64,000 bases of DNA from Gemmatimonadota bacterium (GCA_016713435.1 JADJPD010000006.1:496001-560000), one strand, 5' to 3'. Counted from the first letter of the stretch, positions 20,487 through 28,710 are shown. Notes: generated by a model not told the origin, from the sequence alone. Program-made: numbers and translations.

Positions 20487-20894
20487 CTAGAAGTGCCCGC
20501 CCACCACCGGCAACTCGCGCCGGCGCAACAGCGCCACGATGCCCGCGGCCACCAGCGTCACCAGGGCGAGGGTGAAGAGCAGGCCGTGATCCCCCTGGAC
20601 CTCGATGCCCAGCTTCGTCAGGTGACTCAGGATGGCGCCGCCCATCAGCCCCATGGCCAGCACTGCGCCGAGCGCCGGCGTGCGCGGGAAGAGTAGCAGC
20701 GCCACGGCGACGAGCTCCAGCACCCCGGTCCCGATGCGGCCCCACGGCTCCACGCCGAGGGTCGCGAAGATGTACCGCGACTCGGGGGCGCCGGTGAACT
20801 TGAAGAAGAGCGTCTGGCCCAGGATGGCGGCCGCAGTGAGCTGGCAGAGCCAGCTGGTGATGAGGGCGGGCCGGGTGAGCGCGGTGTCGGGCAT
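20487..20894 (-). CDS. DoxX-like membrane protein
   Basis: 135 residues, four membrane helices (QLTAAAILGQTLFFKFTG, IGTGVLELVAVALLLFP, GAVLAMGLMGGAILSHLT, LFTLALVTLVAAGIVALLRR) in the DoxX/SURF4-like pattern. Members occur in oxidative-stress and thiol-redox gene clusters in several bacteria, which agrees with the stress-type promoter upstream. The biochemical role is not defined. Confidence 0.85.
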   Translation of the reverse strand: MPDTALTRPALITSWLCQLTAAAILGQTLFFKFTGAPESRYIFATLGVEPWGRIGTGVLELVAVALLLFPRTPALGAVLAMGLMGGAILSHLTKLGIEVQGDHGLLFTLALVTLVAAGIVALLRRRELPVVGGHF

Positions 20895-20947
20895 CGGGTG
20901 GCGTCCGGGTGAGGGTCAGGCGGGAGCAGTTCTCCCGACTCGCTCCA

Positions 20948-20973
20948 AACGCCACACCCCGGCCCGGGGTTCC
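20948..20973 (-). promoter_or_regulatory. ECF-type promoter of the DoxX operon
   Basis: On the minus strand GGAACC (20968-20973), 16 bases, CGTT (20948-20951), 54 bases before the DoxX start. One of the repeated GGAAC-type elements in this window. The -35 lies in the loop region of a 12-bp hairpin. Confidence 0.6.
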
Positions 20974-20983
20974 CGGGCCGGGG
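20957..20983 (-). terminator. Hairpin between alpha/beta hydrolase and DoxX genes
   Basis: CCCCGGCCCGGG-GTT-CCCGGGCCGGGG (20957-20968 with 20972-20983), perfect 12-bp stem, 22 bases beyond the hydrolase stop. It would end the hydrolase transcript while its DNA also carries the -35 of the next promoter. Confidence 0.5.
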
Positions 20984-21004
20984 CGCGGTGCCGTTCGCGG
21001 CGGG

Positions 21005-21676
21005 CTAGTGGGCCTGGGCGCGGAGGTGCAGGTAGTGCTGGAACCAGTCGCGCGCGAGGCGCGTCGCCTGCTCCAGGGTCCCCGGCTCCTCGAAGAGGTG
21101 CGAGGCGCCAGGCACCACCGTGAGGCGCCGGGGACACTCGAGCTGCTCCAGCGCAAGGTGGTTGAGGCCGAGCACCGGGGTGTCGAGCCCGCCGACGACC
21201 AGGAGCGTGGCCGCCTTCACCTGGTGGAGCCAGGGGCCGGCAAGGTCGGGCCGGCCGGTGCGGGCCACGACGGCGCGGATCCGGCGCCCGAGCCGGGCGG
21301 CGGCCACCAGGGCGGCGGCGGCGCCGGTGCTGTCGCCCAGGTAGCCGAGCGGCAGGGAGGCGCATTCGGGGAGGCGGGCGGCCGCGTTGGTGGCGGCGGC
21401 GAGCCGGTCGGCGAGCAGCTCCAGGTCGAAGCTGTTGGCCCGGATGAGCGCCTCGGCGTCGGTGAGGAGCGGGAAGTGCAGCGTGGCGATGCCGGCCTCG
21501 TGGAGCAGGTCGGTGGCGAGCAGGTGGCGGCTCCGCGCTGCGATCGAGCCTGGCAGGTGGGCCAGCAGGACGAGGCCGGTGGCGTTCTCGGGGAGGACGA
21601 GGTCGGCCTCGAGGTGGTGGCGCCGGTCCGGCACCGCGATCCGCCGGAGGGCGGTGGGGGTGAAGTCGGTGGCCAT
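21005..21676 (-). CDS. Alpha/beta hydrolase (dienelactone-hydrolase-like)
   Basis: 223 residues from ATG 21676. Catalytic residues of the fold can be seen: nucleophile Ser in GYLGDSTGAAAALVAA, Asp in VVGGLDTPVLGLN and His in VPGASHLFEEPG. This group is usually fused to, or follows, a phosphoribosyltransferase domain, and such a remnant lies 13 bases upstream here. The substrate is unknown. Confidence 0.8.
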   Translation of the reverse strand: MATDFTPTALRRIAVPDRRHHLEADLVLPENATGLVLLAHLPGSIAARSRHLLATDLLHEAGIATLHFPLLTDAEALIRANSFDLELLADRLAAATNAAARLPECASLPLGYLGDSTGAAAALVAAARLGRRIRAVVARTGRPDLAGPWLHQVKAATLLVVGGLDTPVLGLNHLALEQLECPRRLTVVPGASHLFEEPGTLEQATRLARDWFQHYLHLRAQAH

Positions 21677-21689
21677 GGGAGCCTCCACG

Positions 21690-22074
21690 TCAGCCGCGCG
21701 GGGTGGTGAGCGAGGGCGCCGGTGGGGCGACCCGGAAGCGCGCGAGCAGCGCCTCAACCTCCGCCTCGGTGGTGGGGCGGAAGTCCTGATACCAGCGTCC
21801 CACGCTCCCGAATGGCTCGGGCGCGCTGAGGGTGATGCAGGGAACGCCCGTGGCCGCGAGCGCCTGGTAGGCCTCGGGCGCCCACCGCCACGACCAGCGG
21901 CGGATGCTGCCCGGGGAGGGCAGCACGGCCACCCGTCCACCAGGAGCACGACGAAGTCGGCAGACGGGGGCCGGGCGGCCCGGGCGCCGGGCCGACCGGA
22001 CCAGGGGGCCGCAGGACCAGGCGCAGGGCGAGCCAGCGTCCCGCATCGGCCCGGTCGGAGAAAAGGAAGGGCAT
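21690..22074 (-). pseudogene. Phosphoribosyltransferase-domain remnant
   Basis: It starts MPFLFSDRADAGRWLALRL after a GGGGAGGTG ribosome site and ends with a clear family C-terminus (PEAYQALAATGVPCITLSAPEPFGSVGRWYQDF). Only about 128 codons are present, in at least two frames, where intact members have roughly 220. Pieces VVLLVDG and PLVVAV, which should flank the PRPP loop, appear close together in different frames, so the core is deleted or badly sequenced. In intact relatives this domain precedes the alpha/beta hydrolase found next. Confidence 0.6.
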
Positions 22075-22303
22075 CTGCACCTCCCCGCCGCACGGACGGA
22101 CGGCGGCGTGGTGCATGCATAACATCCGGCGGCTGAAGCGAGGCTGGGGCGCCGGTGACGATTCACTCATGTGAGGCACCCCGAGCCTGCCCGCCGGGTT
22201 CATGCCGATCGAGAAGTTCACGGCCCGCTCAGCCGGGCTTCAGGCCCCGCTCGTTAAGTTGCACCCATCCGGGTGCAGTGAGCGCCCGCCCCAGGAGGAT
22301 CCC

Positions 22304-23256
22304 ATGCCCGCCATCCCGGCCGCCGTCCCCGGCGCACTGCTCCCGCTCCCACGCCCCTGACCACCGGCACGGCGCCGGCCGCGACGCGGGAAGCCGCGCC
22401 GCCGTCGAACGCCGCGCTCGCCCGGTGCCTCGACGAGGTGGGCGACCTGCTCGAGACCCAGCAGGCCGACGACTTCCGGGTCCGTGCCTATCACGTCGCC
22501 GCGGCGGCCCTCCGGCAGCTGGGCGCGCCGGTCACCGAGCTGTACCACCGCAGCGGCCTGGCGGGGCTGGAGCAGCTTCCCGGCGTGGGGCGGGGCATTG
22601 CCCGCGCACTGCGGGACCTGATCGAGCACGGGCGGCTGCCGCTGCTCGAGCGGCTGCGGGCCGAGGACGACCCGGTGCAGCTCTTCGGCACGCTGCCCGG
22701 GATCGGCGAGGGCCTGGCCGACCGGCTGCACCACGACCACGGCTACGAGACGCTGGAGCAGCTGATGGCGGCGCTCGACGATGGCCGGCTGGCCAGGATC
22801 CCCGGGTTCGGGCCACGGCGCCTCGCCACCCTGCGGGCCGCCATCCTGCGGCGGCTGGCGCGGTCGCGGTTGCCCCCGCCGGTGCCCCGCCCCCCGCCGC
22901 TGCCGGTGGAGGACCTGCTGGACGTGGACCGCGAGTACCGCGACGCGGCGAGCTCGGGCCGGCTGCCGCTCATCACGCCCCGCCGGCACAATCCGGAGAA
23001 GCGGGCGTGGCTCCCCGTCCTGCACACCACGCGGGGGAATCGCCACTACACCGCGCTGTTCTCCAACACGGAGCGCGCGCACCGGCTGGGGCGCACCCAC
23101 GACTGGGTGGTGATCTACGCCGATGGCGACCAGGGCGAGAGCCAGGCCACCGTGGTGACGGAACAGCTGGGGCCCCTGGCGGGGCGGCGGGTGGTGCGGG
23201 GGCGGGAGGCGGAGTCGGCGGCCTGGCACGCCCAGCGGCCCCGCGCGGAAGGCTGA
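22304..23256 (+). CDS. Helix-hairpin-helix protein (DNA polymerase X N-terminal-like), frameshift near start
   Basis: GGAGG precedes ATG 22304 (MPAIPAAVPGALLPLPRP, then TGA). The main frame continues immediately (LTTGTAPAATREAAPP) through CLDEVGDLLETQQADDFRVRAYHVAA, GLEQLPGVGRGIARALRDLIEHG, LFGTLPGIGEGLADRL and RIPGFGPRRLATLRAAI. These are three HhH motifs as in the N-terminal domain of PolX. One base missing in the C-rich stretch 22342-22358 explains the break. The C-terminal 110 residues (RNHYTALFSNTERAHRLGRTHDWVVIYAD) are shared by stand-alone HhH proteins. Probably DNA-binding; no polymerase or PHP domain is present. The gap before it holds a small hairpin (22261-22276) and nothing else clear. 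Confidence 0.75.
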
Positions 23257-23278
23257 ACCGGCGGGACGGGCCACCGAC

Positions 23279-23304
23279 AATGCCGTGTGAGGCGGGCTGG
23301 TTCC
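23279..23304 (-). promoter_or_regulatory. ECF-type element pointing antisense into the HhH gene
   Basis: Minus strand GGAACC (23299-23304), 16 bases, CATT (23279-23282) followed by GTCGG, the same -10 context as at 39632. No minus-strand gene follows, so it is either fortuitous or drives an antisense RNA. Confidence 0.3.
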
Positions 23305-23326
23305 CGCCTCCGCGCGCGACGCGGCG

Positions 23327-23369
23327 GCGAGGCGCCCGGGAACTCTTTCCCGGGCGCCTCGCTTGTTCT
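23327..23369 (+). terminator. Intrinsic terminator after the HhH gene
   Basis: Perfect 16-bp stem (23327-23342 with 23347-23362), loop CTCT, then TTGTTCT. The left arm contains GGAACT (23339-23344) with GCTTGTTC 16 bases on, a weak ECF-type candidate for the next operon. Confidence 0.85.
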
Positions 23370-23419
23370 CCCCCAGCGCCACTCATGCCGGACACGGACG
23401 TCACCCGCTGGAGGCCGCC

Positions 23420-23575
23420 ATGCAGCCACGCCATCCCGTTCGCTCCCCGTCCCCGCGCCAGCCCACGGCGATCCCGGCGCGCTTCATCACGCCCCGGGCG
23501 CGGGTGCTGGCGATCCTGGCCCGCTGGGACGCCTCGATCGCGGCGCGGGCGCTGCCGCACGGAGCGGCGCGGTGA
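23420..23575 (+). CDS. Small basic protein of unknown function
   Basis: 51 residues, ATG preceded by GGAGG, stop overlapping the GTG start of the glycosyltransferase (GTGA). The sequence is Arg/Pro-rich with an amphipathic C-terminal stretch (PRARVLAILARWDASIAARALP). Ribosome site and coupling support translation. No family recognised; it may serve as a coupling leader for the glycosyltransferase. Confidence 0.5.
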   Translation: MQPRHPVRSPSPRQPTAIPARFITPRARVLAILARWDASIAARALPHGAAR

Positions 23576-24861
23576 GCTCGACGGCGCCGCGCTCGGGGAT
23601 GCGGGTGCTCATGTTCGGCTGGGAGTTCCCGCCGTTCCAGGCCGGGGGACTTGCCACGGCCACGGTGGGGCTGGTGAAGGGACTGCTGCGCACGGCGGTG
23701 GACGTGACGCTCGTGGTGCCGTTCCATGCCGAACAGTCGCCGCTGCCTGCGCTCCGGCTCGTCAGCGCGGATGGCCCGGCGGACCTCGTGGTGCACCGCG
23801 TCGCCTCGCCGATGACGCCGTACGGCGGCGTTGCGGCGTATGCGGAGGCGCAGGCGGCACTGGCCCGCGGGGAGCGGCGCCGCGGGGCCGTGTATGGCGC
23901 CGACCTCTTCGCCGAGGTGGAACGCTACGCCGGCCTGGCCGGCGCCATCGCGGCGCGGGAGCCGCACGACGTGATCGACACCCACGACTGGATCACCTTC
24001 GCCGCCGGGCTGGCCGCCCGGCGCGTCTCGGGCAAGCCGCTGGTGGCGCACATCCATGCCACCGAGTATGACCGCGCCGGCGCCGGCGCCAACCCGGAGA
24101 TCCTGCGGCGCGAGCGGGAGGGAATGCTCGCGGCCGACCGGGTGGTCGCCAACAGCCATGCCCTCAAGCGCACCTGCGTGGAGCGGCTCGGCATCCCCGC
24201 GGCGAAGATCGACGTGGTGCACTGGGGCATCGACGGCGACGGGTTCCCGGCGCGGGTGACGGTGCCGCCGGTGTTCCGGGGCCACGCCCCCGGCGCGCGG
24301 GCGAAGGTCCCGGTGGTGCTCTTCCTGGGGCGCGTCACCTGGCAGAAGGGTCCCGACTACTTCATCGAGATGGCCGCGCAGGTGGCGCGCTTCGAGCCCG
24401 CGGCGCGCTTCGTGGTGGCCGGCCAGGGCGACATGCTCCCGTGGGTGATCCGCCGCGCCGCCGAGCTCGGGATCGCCGACCGGGTGCACTTCACCGGGGG
24501 CGTGGGCGGCGAGGACGTGCACCGCCTCTACCGGCTGGCCGATGTCTGCGTGATGCCCTCCGTGAGCGAGCCGTTCGGGCTCGTGGCCCTGGAGAGCCTG
24601 CGGCACGGCACGCCCTGCATCATGCCGCGCACGGCCGGGGTGGCCGAGGTGGTGCGGCACGCCTTCAAGGTGGACTTCTGGGACATCCAGGCGATGACCA
24701 ACCAGATCGTGGCGCTGCTCCGCCACCGGGCGCTCCGCGAGGAGCTGGCCCTCAACGCGCGGCGGGAGCTCGCGAGCCCGCGCTTCTCGCTCGAGGAGCC
24801 CGCCCGCCTCACCGCACAGTCCTACCGCCGCACCCGACCCCCCACCGCGAGCGCGCGATGA
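23572..24861 (+). CDS. GT-B glycosyltransferase, glycogen-synthase-like (GT4/GT5)
   Basis: 429 residues from the coupled GTG (alternative ATG at 23599, MRVLMFGWEFPP). N-terminal GT-B half with the acceptor loop PPFQAGGLATATVGLVKGL and DVIDTHDWITFAAG. C-terminal nucleotide-sugar half with LFLGRVTWQKGPDYFIEMA, FVVAGQGD and MPSVSEPFGLVALESLRHGTPCI (the E-x7-E motif). This form, paired with a GH57 gene, is typical of bacterial alpha-glucan (maltooligosaccharide or glycogen) metabolism. Its stop overlaps the GH57 ATG (ATGA). Confidence 0.85.
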   Translation: MSSTAPRSGMRVLMFGWEFPPFQAGGLATATVGLVKGLLRTAVDVTLVVPFHAEQSPLPALRLVSADGPADLVVHRVASPMTPYGGVAAYAEAQAALARGERRRGAVYGADLFAEVERYAGLAGAIAAREPHDVIDTHDWITFAAGLAARRVSGKPLVAHIHATEYDRAGAGANPEILRREREGMLAADRVVANSHALKRTCVERLGIPAAKIDVVHWGIDGDGFPARVTVPPVFRGHAPGARAKVPVVLFLGRVTWQKGPDYFIEMAAQVARFEPAARFVVAGQGDMLPWVIRRAAELGIADRVHFTGGVGGEDVHRLYRLADVCVMPSVSEPFGLVALESLRHGTPCIMPRTAGVAEVVRHAFKVDFWDIQAMTNQIVALLRHRALREELALNARRELASPRFSLEEPARLTAQSYRRTRPPTASAR

Positions 24862-26105
24862 CCGACATCTGCATCTACGCCCAGGTCCACCAGCCCTTCC
24901 GGCTGCGGGAGTACCGGCTGTTCGACATCGGGACCGAGGCGGCCTATTTCGACGACGAGGCCAACCGGCGGCTCCTCCGCCGGGTGGCGGACAAGTGCTA
25001 CCTGCCGGCGAACCGGCTGCTGACGCAGCTGATCCGTTCGTCCGGGCGGCGGTTCAAGGTGGCGCTGTCGCTGAGCGGCACGCTGATGGACCAGCTGGCC
25101 GAATGGGCGCCGGACGTGCTGGTGAGCTTCCAGGAGCTGGTGGCCACCGGGGGCGTCGAGCTCCTCGGGGAGACCCACGGCCACAGCCTCGCCGCCCTTG
25201 CCTCCGCGGAGGAGTTCCGGGCGCAGGTGGCCGAGCACCGTCGGGCCATCCAGCGCTGGTTCGGCCAGCGACCCACCGTGTTCCGGAACACCGAACTCAT
25301 CTACTGGGACGGCCTCGCGCCCGAGATCGCGGCGCTGGGCTACCAGGCGGTGATGGTGGAGGGGGCGGACCACGTGATGGGGTGGCGCTCGTCCAACCAC
25401 GTCTATGCGGCGAGCGGCACGCCCGGCCTCCGGCTGCTGCCGCGCAACTACCGGCTGAGCGATGACGTGGGCTTCCGGTTCTCCAACCGCGACTGGGATG
25501 GGTGGCCGCTCACGGCGGAGAAGTACGCCGACTGGCTGCAGGCCGCCGGGGGCGACAGCATTCACCTCTACGTGGACTACGAGACCTTCGGGGAGCACCA
25601 GTGGGCCGACACCGGGATCTTCGCCTTCCTGGCGCAGCTGCCCGAGGAGTGCTTCCGCCGCGGCCTCCGCTTCGTGCACCCGTCGAGCCTGGCGGCCCGG
25701 CCCCCCGTGGCCGAGCTGAGCTTTCCCCGGCCCACCAGCTGGGCGGACATGGAGCGGGATACCACCGCCTGGCTCGGCAACCAGATGCAGGACTCCGCGC
25801 AGGCGCGCCTCTACGGCCTGCGTGCGGCGGTGCTGGCCACGGGGGATCCGGCCCTGCTGGCCCGGTGGAAGCGCCTCACCACGAGCGATCACCTCTATTA
25901 CATGTGCACCAAGTGGTTCGCCGACGGGGATGTCCACAAGTACTTCAGCCCCTATGCCTCACCGTATGATGCCTTCGTGGCCTTCATGAACGTGGCGCAG
26001 GACCTGGAGCAGGCCACGCTGGCCGCGGCCCCGGTGCGCCCGGCCGCGGCCGGGCAGGAGGGGGAGGTGGAGGCGTACCTGGGGGGCATGGCTTGCGTGG
26101 CGTGA
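24858..26105 (+). CDS. GH57 family glycoside hydrolase (alpha-amylase/glucan-acting)
   Basis: 415 residues. GH57 conserved regions are visible: HQPFR (region I), GETHGHSLA (region II), FRNTELIYWDG with nucleophile Glu146 (region III), HLYVDYETFGEHQ with acid/base Asp240 (region IV) and the C-terminal MCTKWFADGDVHKYFSPYASPYDAF. The last is typical of the short cytoplasmic GH57 group coupled to a GT. No signal peptide. It probably trims or rearranges alpha-1,4-glucans made by the overlapping glycosyltransferase. Confidence 0.9.
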   Translation: MTDICIYAQVHQPFRLREYRLFDIGTEAAYFDDEANRRLLRRVADKCYLPANRLLTQLIRSSGRRFKVALSLSGTLMDQLAEWAPDVLVSFQELVATGGVELLGETHGHSLAALASAEEFRAQVAEHRRAIQRWFGQRPTVFRNTELIYWDGLAPEIAALGYQAVMVEGADHVMGWRSSNHVYAASGTPGLRLLPRNYRLSDDVGFRFSNRDWDGWPLTAEKYADWLQAAGGDSIHLYVDYETFGEHQWADTGIFAFLAQLPEECFRRGLRFVHPSSLAARPPVAELSFPRPTSWADMERDTTAWLGNQMQDSAQARLYGLRAAVLATGDPALLARWKRLTTSDHLYYMCTKWFADGDVHKYFSPYASPYDAFVAFMNVAQDLEQATLAAAPVRPAAAGQEGEVEAYLGGMACVA

Positions 26106-26113
26106 GCCGCACG

Positions 26114-26142
26114 GGAACCTTTGCCGGGGCGGCGGCGTTGTC
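26114..26142 (+). promoter_or_regulatory. ECF-type promoter of the sigma/anti-sigma operon
   Basis: GGAACC (26114-26119), 16 bases, CGTT (26136-26139) followed by GTC. Upstream of an ECF sigma gene this suggests autoregulation. The -10 is about 80 bases before the sigma start. Confidence 0.6.
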
Positions 26143-26201
26143 GCGGGCGTAGGGACATGCCGGGGGAGCGGTTGGCCCACCGGACGAGCAAGGGAGGTTG
26201 C

Positions 26202-26222
26202 ATGGGAGAACCCCAGGAATGA
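26202..26222 (+). other. Six-codon leader ORF overlapping the sigma factor start
   Basis: GGGAGG (26191-26196) stands at the right distance from ATG 26202, which reads M-G-E-P-Q-E-stop. The stop (26220-26222) overlaps ATG 26219 of the sigma factor. Either the sigma factor is translationally coupled to this leader, or a single-base error hides an N-terminal MGEPQE extension. Confidence 0.4.
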
Positions 26223-26851
26223 CCAGCCAGGTGGCGGCCGGGCAGCCGGCGCCCATCCTGCCGGGCAGCGCCGCCCAGTTCGAGGCCTTCCTCGAGCCGG
26301 TGCTGGATGCGGCCTACGGCACGGCGCTCCGCTTCACCCGGAACCGGGCGGACGCCGAGGACCTGGTGCAGGAGGCGGCGCTGCTCGCGTACCGGGGCTT
26401 CGGGAGCTTTGAGCGGGGGAGCAACTTCCGCGCGTGGTTCTTCCGGATCCTCACCAATGCGTTCTACAGCAAGTACCGGAAGCGGAAGCGGCAGGACACC
26501 GACGTGGAGCTCGGGCCCCCGCCCGAGCTGTACCTCTACGTGCAGACCGCCACGCTGGGCCTGCACGGCAAGAGCACCGACCCGGCCCAGGCGCTGATGG
26601 CCAAGCTGGAGAGCGAGCACGTGACGGCGGCCATCGAGGCCCTGCCGGAGGAGTACCGCGTGGTGGCGACGCTGTACTTCATGGAGGACTTCGCGTACCA
26701 GGAGATCGCGGACATCGTGGGGGTGCCGGTCGGGACGATCCGCTCGCGCATCCACCGGGGCCGGCGGCTGCTGCAGAAGGCCCTGTGGCGGATCGCGGAG
26801 GAGCGGGGCATCGTGGGCACACTGACTGACGCCGTGGACGAGGGACACTGA
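26219..26851 (+). CDS. ECF sigma factor
   Basis: 210 residues. Region 2 is at about 20-95 (TRNRADAEDLVQEAALLAYRGFGSFERGSNFRAWFFRILTN). Region 4 is at about 140-195 (ALPEEYRVVATLYFMEDFAYQEIADIVGVPVGTIRSRIHRGRRLL). The linker is longer than in minimal ECFs. The anti-sigma gene follows after 1 base. The GGAACC-N16-CGTT element upstream matches those ahead of at least six other transcription units here, so this protein is the leading candidate for reading them. A second ECF sigma factor at 31298 cannot be excluded. Confidence 0.95.
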   Translation: MTSQVAAGQPAPILPGSAAQFEAFLEPVLDAAYGTALRFTRNRADAEDLVQEAALLAYRGFGSFERGSNFRAWFFRILTNAFYSKYRKRKRQDTDVELGPPPELYLYVQTATLGLHGKSTDPAQALMAKLESEHVTAAIEALPEEYRVVATLYFMEDFAYQEIADIVGVPVGTIRSRIHRGRRLLQKALWRIAEERGIVGTLTDAVDEGH

Positions 26852-26852
26852 C

Positions 26853-27134
26853 ATGCATCCGCCCGACCGGTTCACCTGCGAGGAAGTCTTCGCGCGGCTG
26901 GACGACTACCTGGACCGCGAGCTCACCGCCGAGGAGATGCGGCTGGTGCACGCGCACCTGGACACCTGCGCTGCGTGCGCCAGCGAGCACCAGTTCGAGG
27001 CCACCGTGCTCACCGGGGTCAAGGACAAGCTTCGCCGCCTCTCGGTGCCCTCCGACCTCATGGCCCGCATCAGCGCCCGCATCGCCGCCGAACGCCCCGG
27101 AAGGGGAGGCCTAGCGGCCTCCCCTTCGCAGTGA
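26853..27134 (+). CDS. Zinc-finger anti-sigma factor (zf-HC2)
   Basis: 93 residues with the zinc-binding anti-sigma motif Cys9...His35-x3-Cys39-x2-Cys42 (HAHLDTCAAC) and the helical segment VLTGVKDKLRRLSVPSDLMARISARI. No transmembrane segment, so it is of the soluble, possibly redox-responsive ZAS type (RsrA/ChrR-like). It should bind the sigma factor encoded one base upstream. A 12-bp hairpin (27100-27127) is folded into its last codons. Confidence 0.88.
   Translation: MHPPDRFTCEEVFARLDDYLDRELTAEEMRLVHAHLDTCAACASEHQFEATVLTGVKDKLRRLSVPSDLMARISARIAAERPGRGGLAASPSQ
27100..27127 (+). terminator. Hairpin at the end of the anti-sigma gene
   Basis: GAAGGGGAGGCC-TAGC-GGCCTCCCCTTC perfect 12-bp stem, followed by GCAGTGACCTTTCC. 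It overlaps the last codons, so transcription probably ends right at the stop. Confidence 0.6.
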
Positions 27135-27162
27135 CCTTTCCGCTTCTTGCGGCCCCGGGCGC

Positions 27163-28556
27163 CTAGCTCCGGGGCCGTTCCAGTCCCAGCCGCTTCATGC
27201 GGGCCTCGAGCGTGGTGGCCTTGAGCCCGAGCGCCTCGGCGGCCCCGCCCGGGCCGCTCACCTTCCAGCGGCACCGCTCCAGGGTGCGGCGGATGTGCTC
27301 GCGCTCCACGTCGAGCATCACCCGCGGGGCCTGCGTCGGCGTCACCGTCGGGGCGGCCACCGGCGGGTTCTGGCCCGTTGCCCACTCGGCCAGCTGCAGG
27401 GTGGTGTCCCGCGACACGATGACCGAGCGCTCCATGAGGTTGGCCAGCTCGCGGATGTTGCCCGGCCACTGGTGCCGCACCAGCCGCGTCAGCACCTCGG
27501 CCGGGATGGCGGAGATGGTCTTGCCGTGGCGGGTGGCGTAGCGCTGCGCCAGGTGCGCGGCCAGCCTGGGGATGTCCTCGGTGCGGTCGCGGAGCGCGGG
27601 CACGTGGATCGGGAAGACGTTGAGCCGGTAGTACAGGTCCTGGCGGAAATCGCCGCGCTGCACCATGGCGGGCAGGTCCCGGTGAGTGGCCGCGATGACG
27701 CGGACGTTGACCCGCCGCGGCACGGTGCCGCCGACCGGCAGGAATTCGCCCTCCTGGAGCACACGGAGCAGCTTCACCTGCAGCGGCGGGGCGAGATCCC
27801 CGATCTCGTCGAGGAAGAGCGTGCCCCCGTCGGCCAGCTCGATCTGGCCGGGCTTCCGGGCCACCGCACCGGTGAAGGCCCCCTTCTCGTGGCCGAACAG
27901 CTCGCTCTCCACCAGGCTGCTCGCGATGGCGCCGCAGTTGACGGCGATGAGCGGACCATCGCGCCGGGGCGAGCCGGCGTGGATGCCGCGGGCGATGAGC
28001 TCCTTGCCCGTGCCGGTCTCCCCCCGAATGAGCACCGTGACATCGGTGCCGCTCACCTGCGCCACCTGCTCCAGCACGCGGCGGATCGGCGCGCTCTCCC
28101 CGATGATGCCCGACAGCGCCTCCCGCTCGGCATGCGCGGCCGGCCCGGACGACCGTGCCGGGGCGGCCTCCACCACCATCCACAGGGACCAGAGCTGGCC
28201 CTGCGGGGCCAGCGCGTGCCGGTGGCCTCGCGGCCCGCGGGGCCTTGGGCCCGCCGCGCCTCACGGAAGTCCGCCCGCGCCATGGCGCTGAAGGCGTCGA
28301 GGACCACCGCCTCCGGGACGACGCTGCCGAGTGAGGCCCCGGCCAGGTGGTCCGGATGGCCCTGGCCGAGCAGGGCCGCGGCCGCCGGGTTGGCGTACCC
28401 GAGGCGCAGCTCCGCCAGCAGCGTGGCGGCGGTGGCCTCCGGGGCGAAGGGGGCCTCGAGCGGCGTCGGCAGGTCCCAGCGCAGGAGCGGGAGGGGCAGG
28501 AGGTCGAGCAGCGCCTCCGGGGCTCCAAGCGGTACGGCGAGCGGGGCGAGGGTCAT
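27163..28556 (-). CDS. Sigma-54-dependent transcriptional activator with PAS-like N-terminus, one frameshift
   Basis: The N-terminal part (MTLAPLAVPLGAPEALLDLLPLPLLRWDL ... LGYANPAAAALLGQ) is PAS-like. The frame shifts at about 28225-28250 in a GCGGGCC repeat and continues HALAPQGQLWSLWMVVEAAPARSSG into the AAA+ domain. That domain has Walker A GETGTGKE, the sigma-54-contacting loop GAFTGA, Walker B GGTLFLDEIGD and the R-finger region. A Fis-type helix-turn-helix ends the protein (AAEALGLKATTLEARMKRLGL). The joined product is about 464 residues. The PAS domain suggests an internal signal (redox or ligand) rather than phosphorylation. Targets are unknown; a GGAACA-N16-CGTT element lies 54 bases upstream of its own start. 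Confidence 0.88.
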
Positions 28557-28609
28557 GGGCGGTGTCCGGAAAGGCGTCAGGCGTGCGGGTCCATCCGGTG
28601 CTGAGCGAG

Positions 28610-28635
28610 AACGCTGGGGGCCGTGAACTTGTTCC
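28610..28635 (-). promoter_or_regulatory. ECF-type promoter of the sigma-54 activator gene
   Basis: Minus strand GGAACA (28630-28635), 16 bases, CGTT (28610-28613), 54 bases before the start, the same distance as at the DoxX operon. Confidence 0.5.
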
Positions 28636-28649
28636 CGGCTTGCGGCGTT
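28624..28649 (+). promoter_or_regulatory. Overlapping divergent ECF-like promoter of the propeller kinase gene
   Basis: Plus strand TGAACT (28624-28629), 16 bases, CGTT (28646-28649). It differs by two bases from the other -35 elements and overlaps the minus-strand promoter of the sigma-54 activator. Confidence 0.35.
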
Positions 28650-28710
28650 ATCCCGAACGTGGCCGGTGGCGGAGGGCCCGCCGCCGTACCCGCCCGACCC
28701 GGGACCTCCC

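Noticed and set aside
22240..23382. Minus-strand gene under the antisense ECF-type element
   Set aside because: The frame opposite the HhH gene has no motif or ribosome site and mirrors the real gene; only an RNA could be made.
26198..26851. TTG 26198 as start of the ECF sigma factor
   Set aside because: It stands one base after the GGGAGG, too close for initiation; ATG 26219 is preferred.
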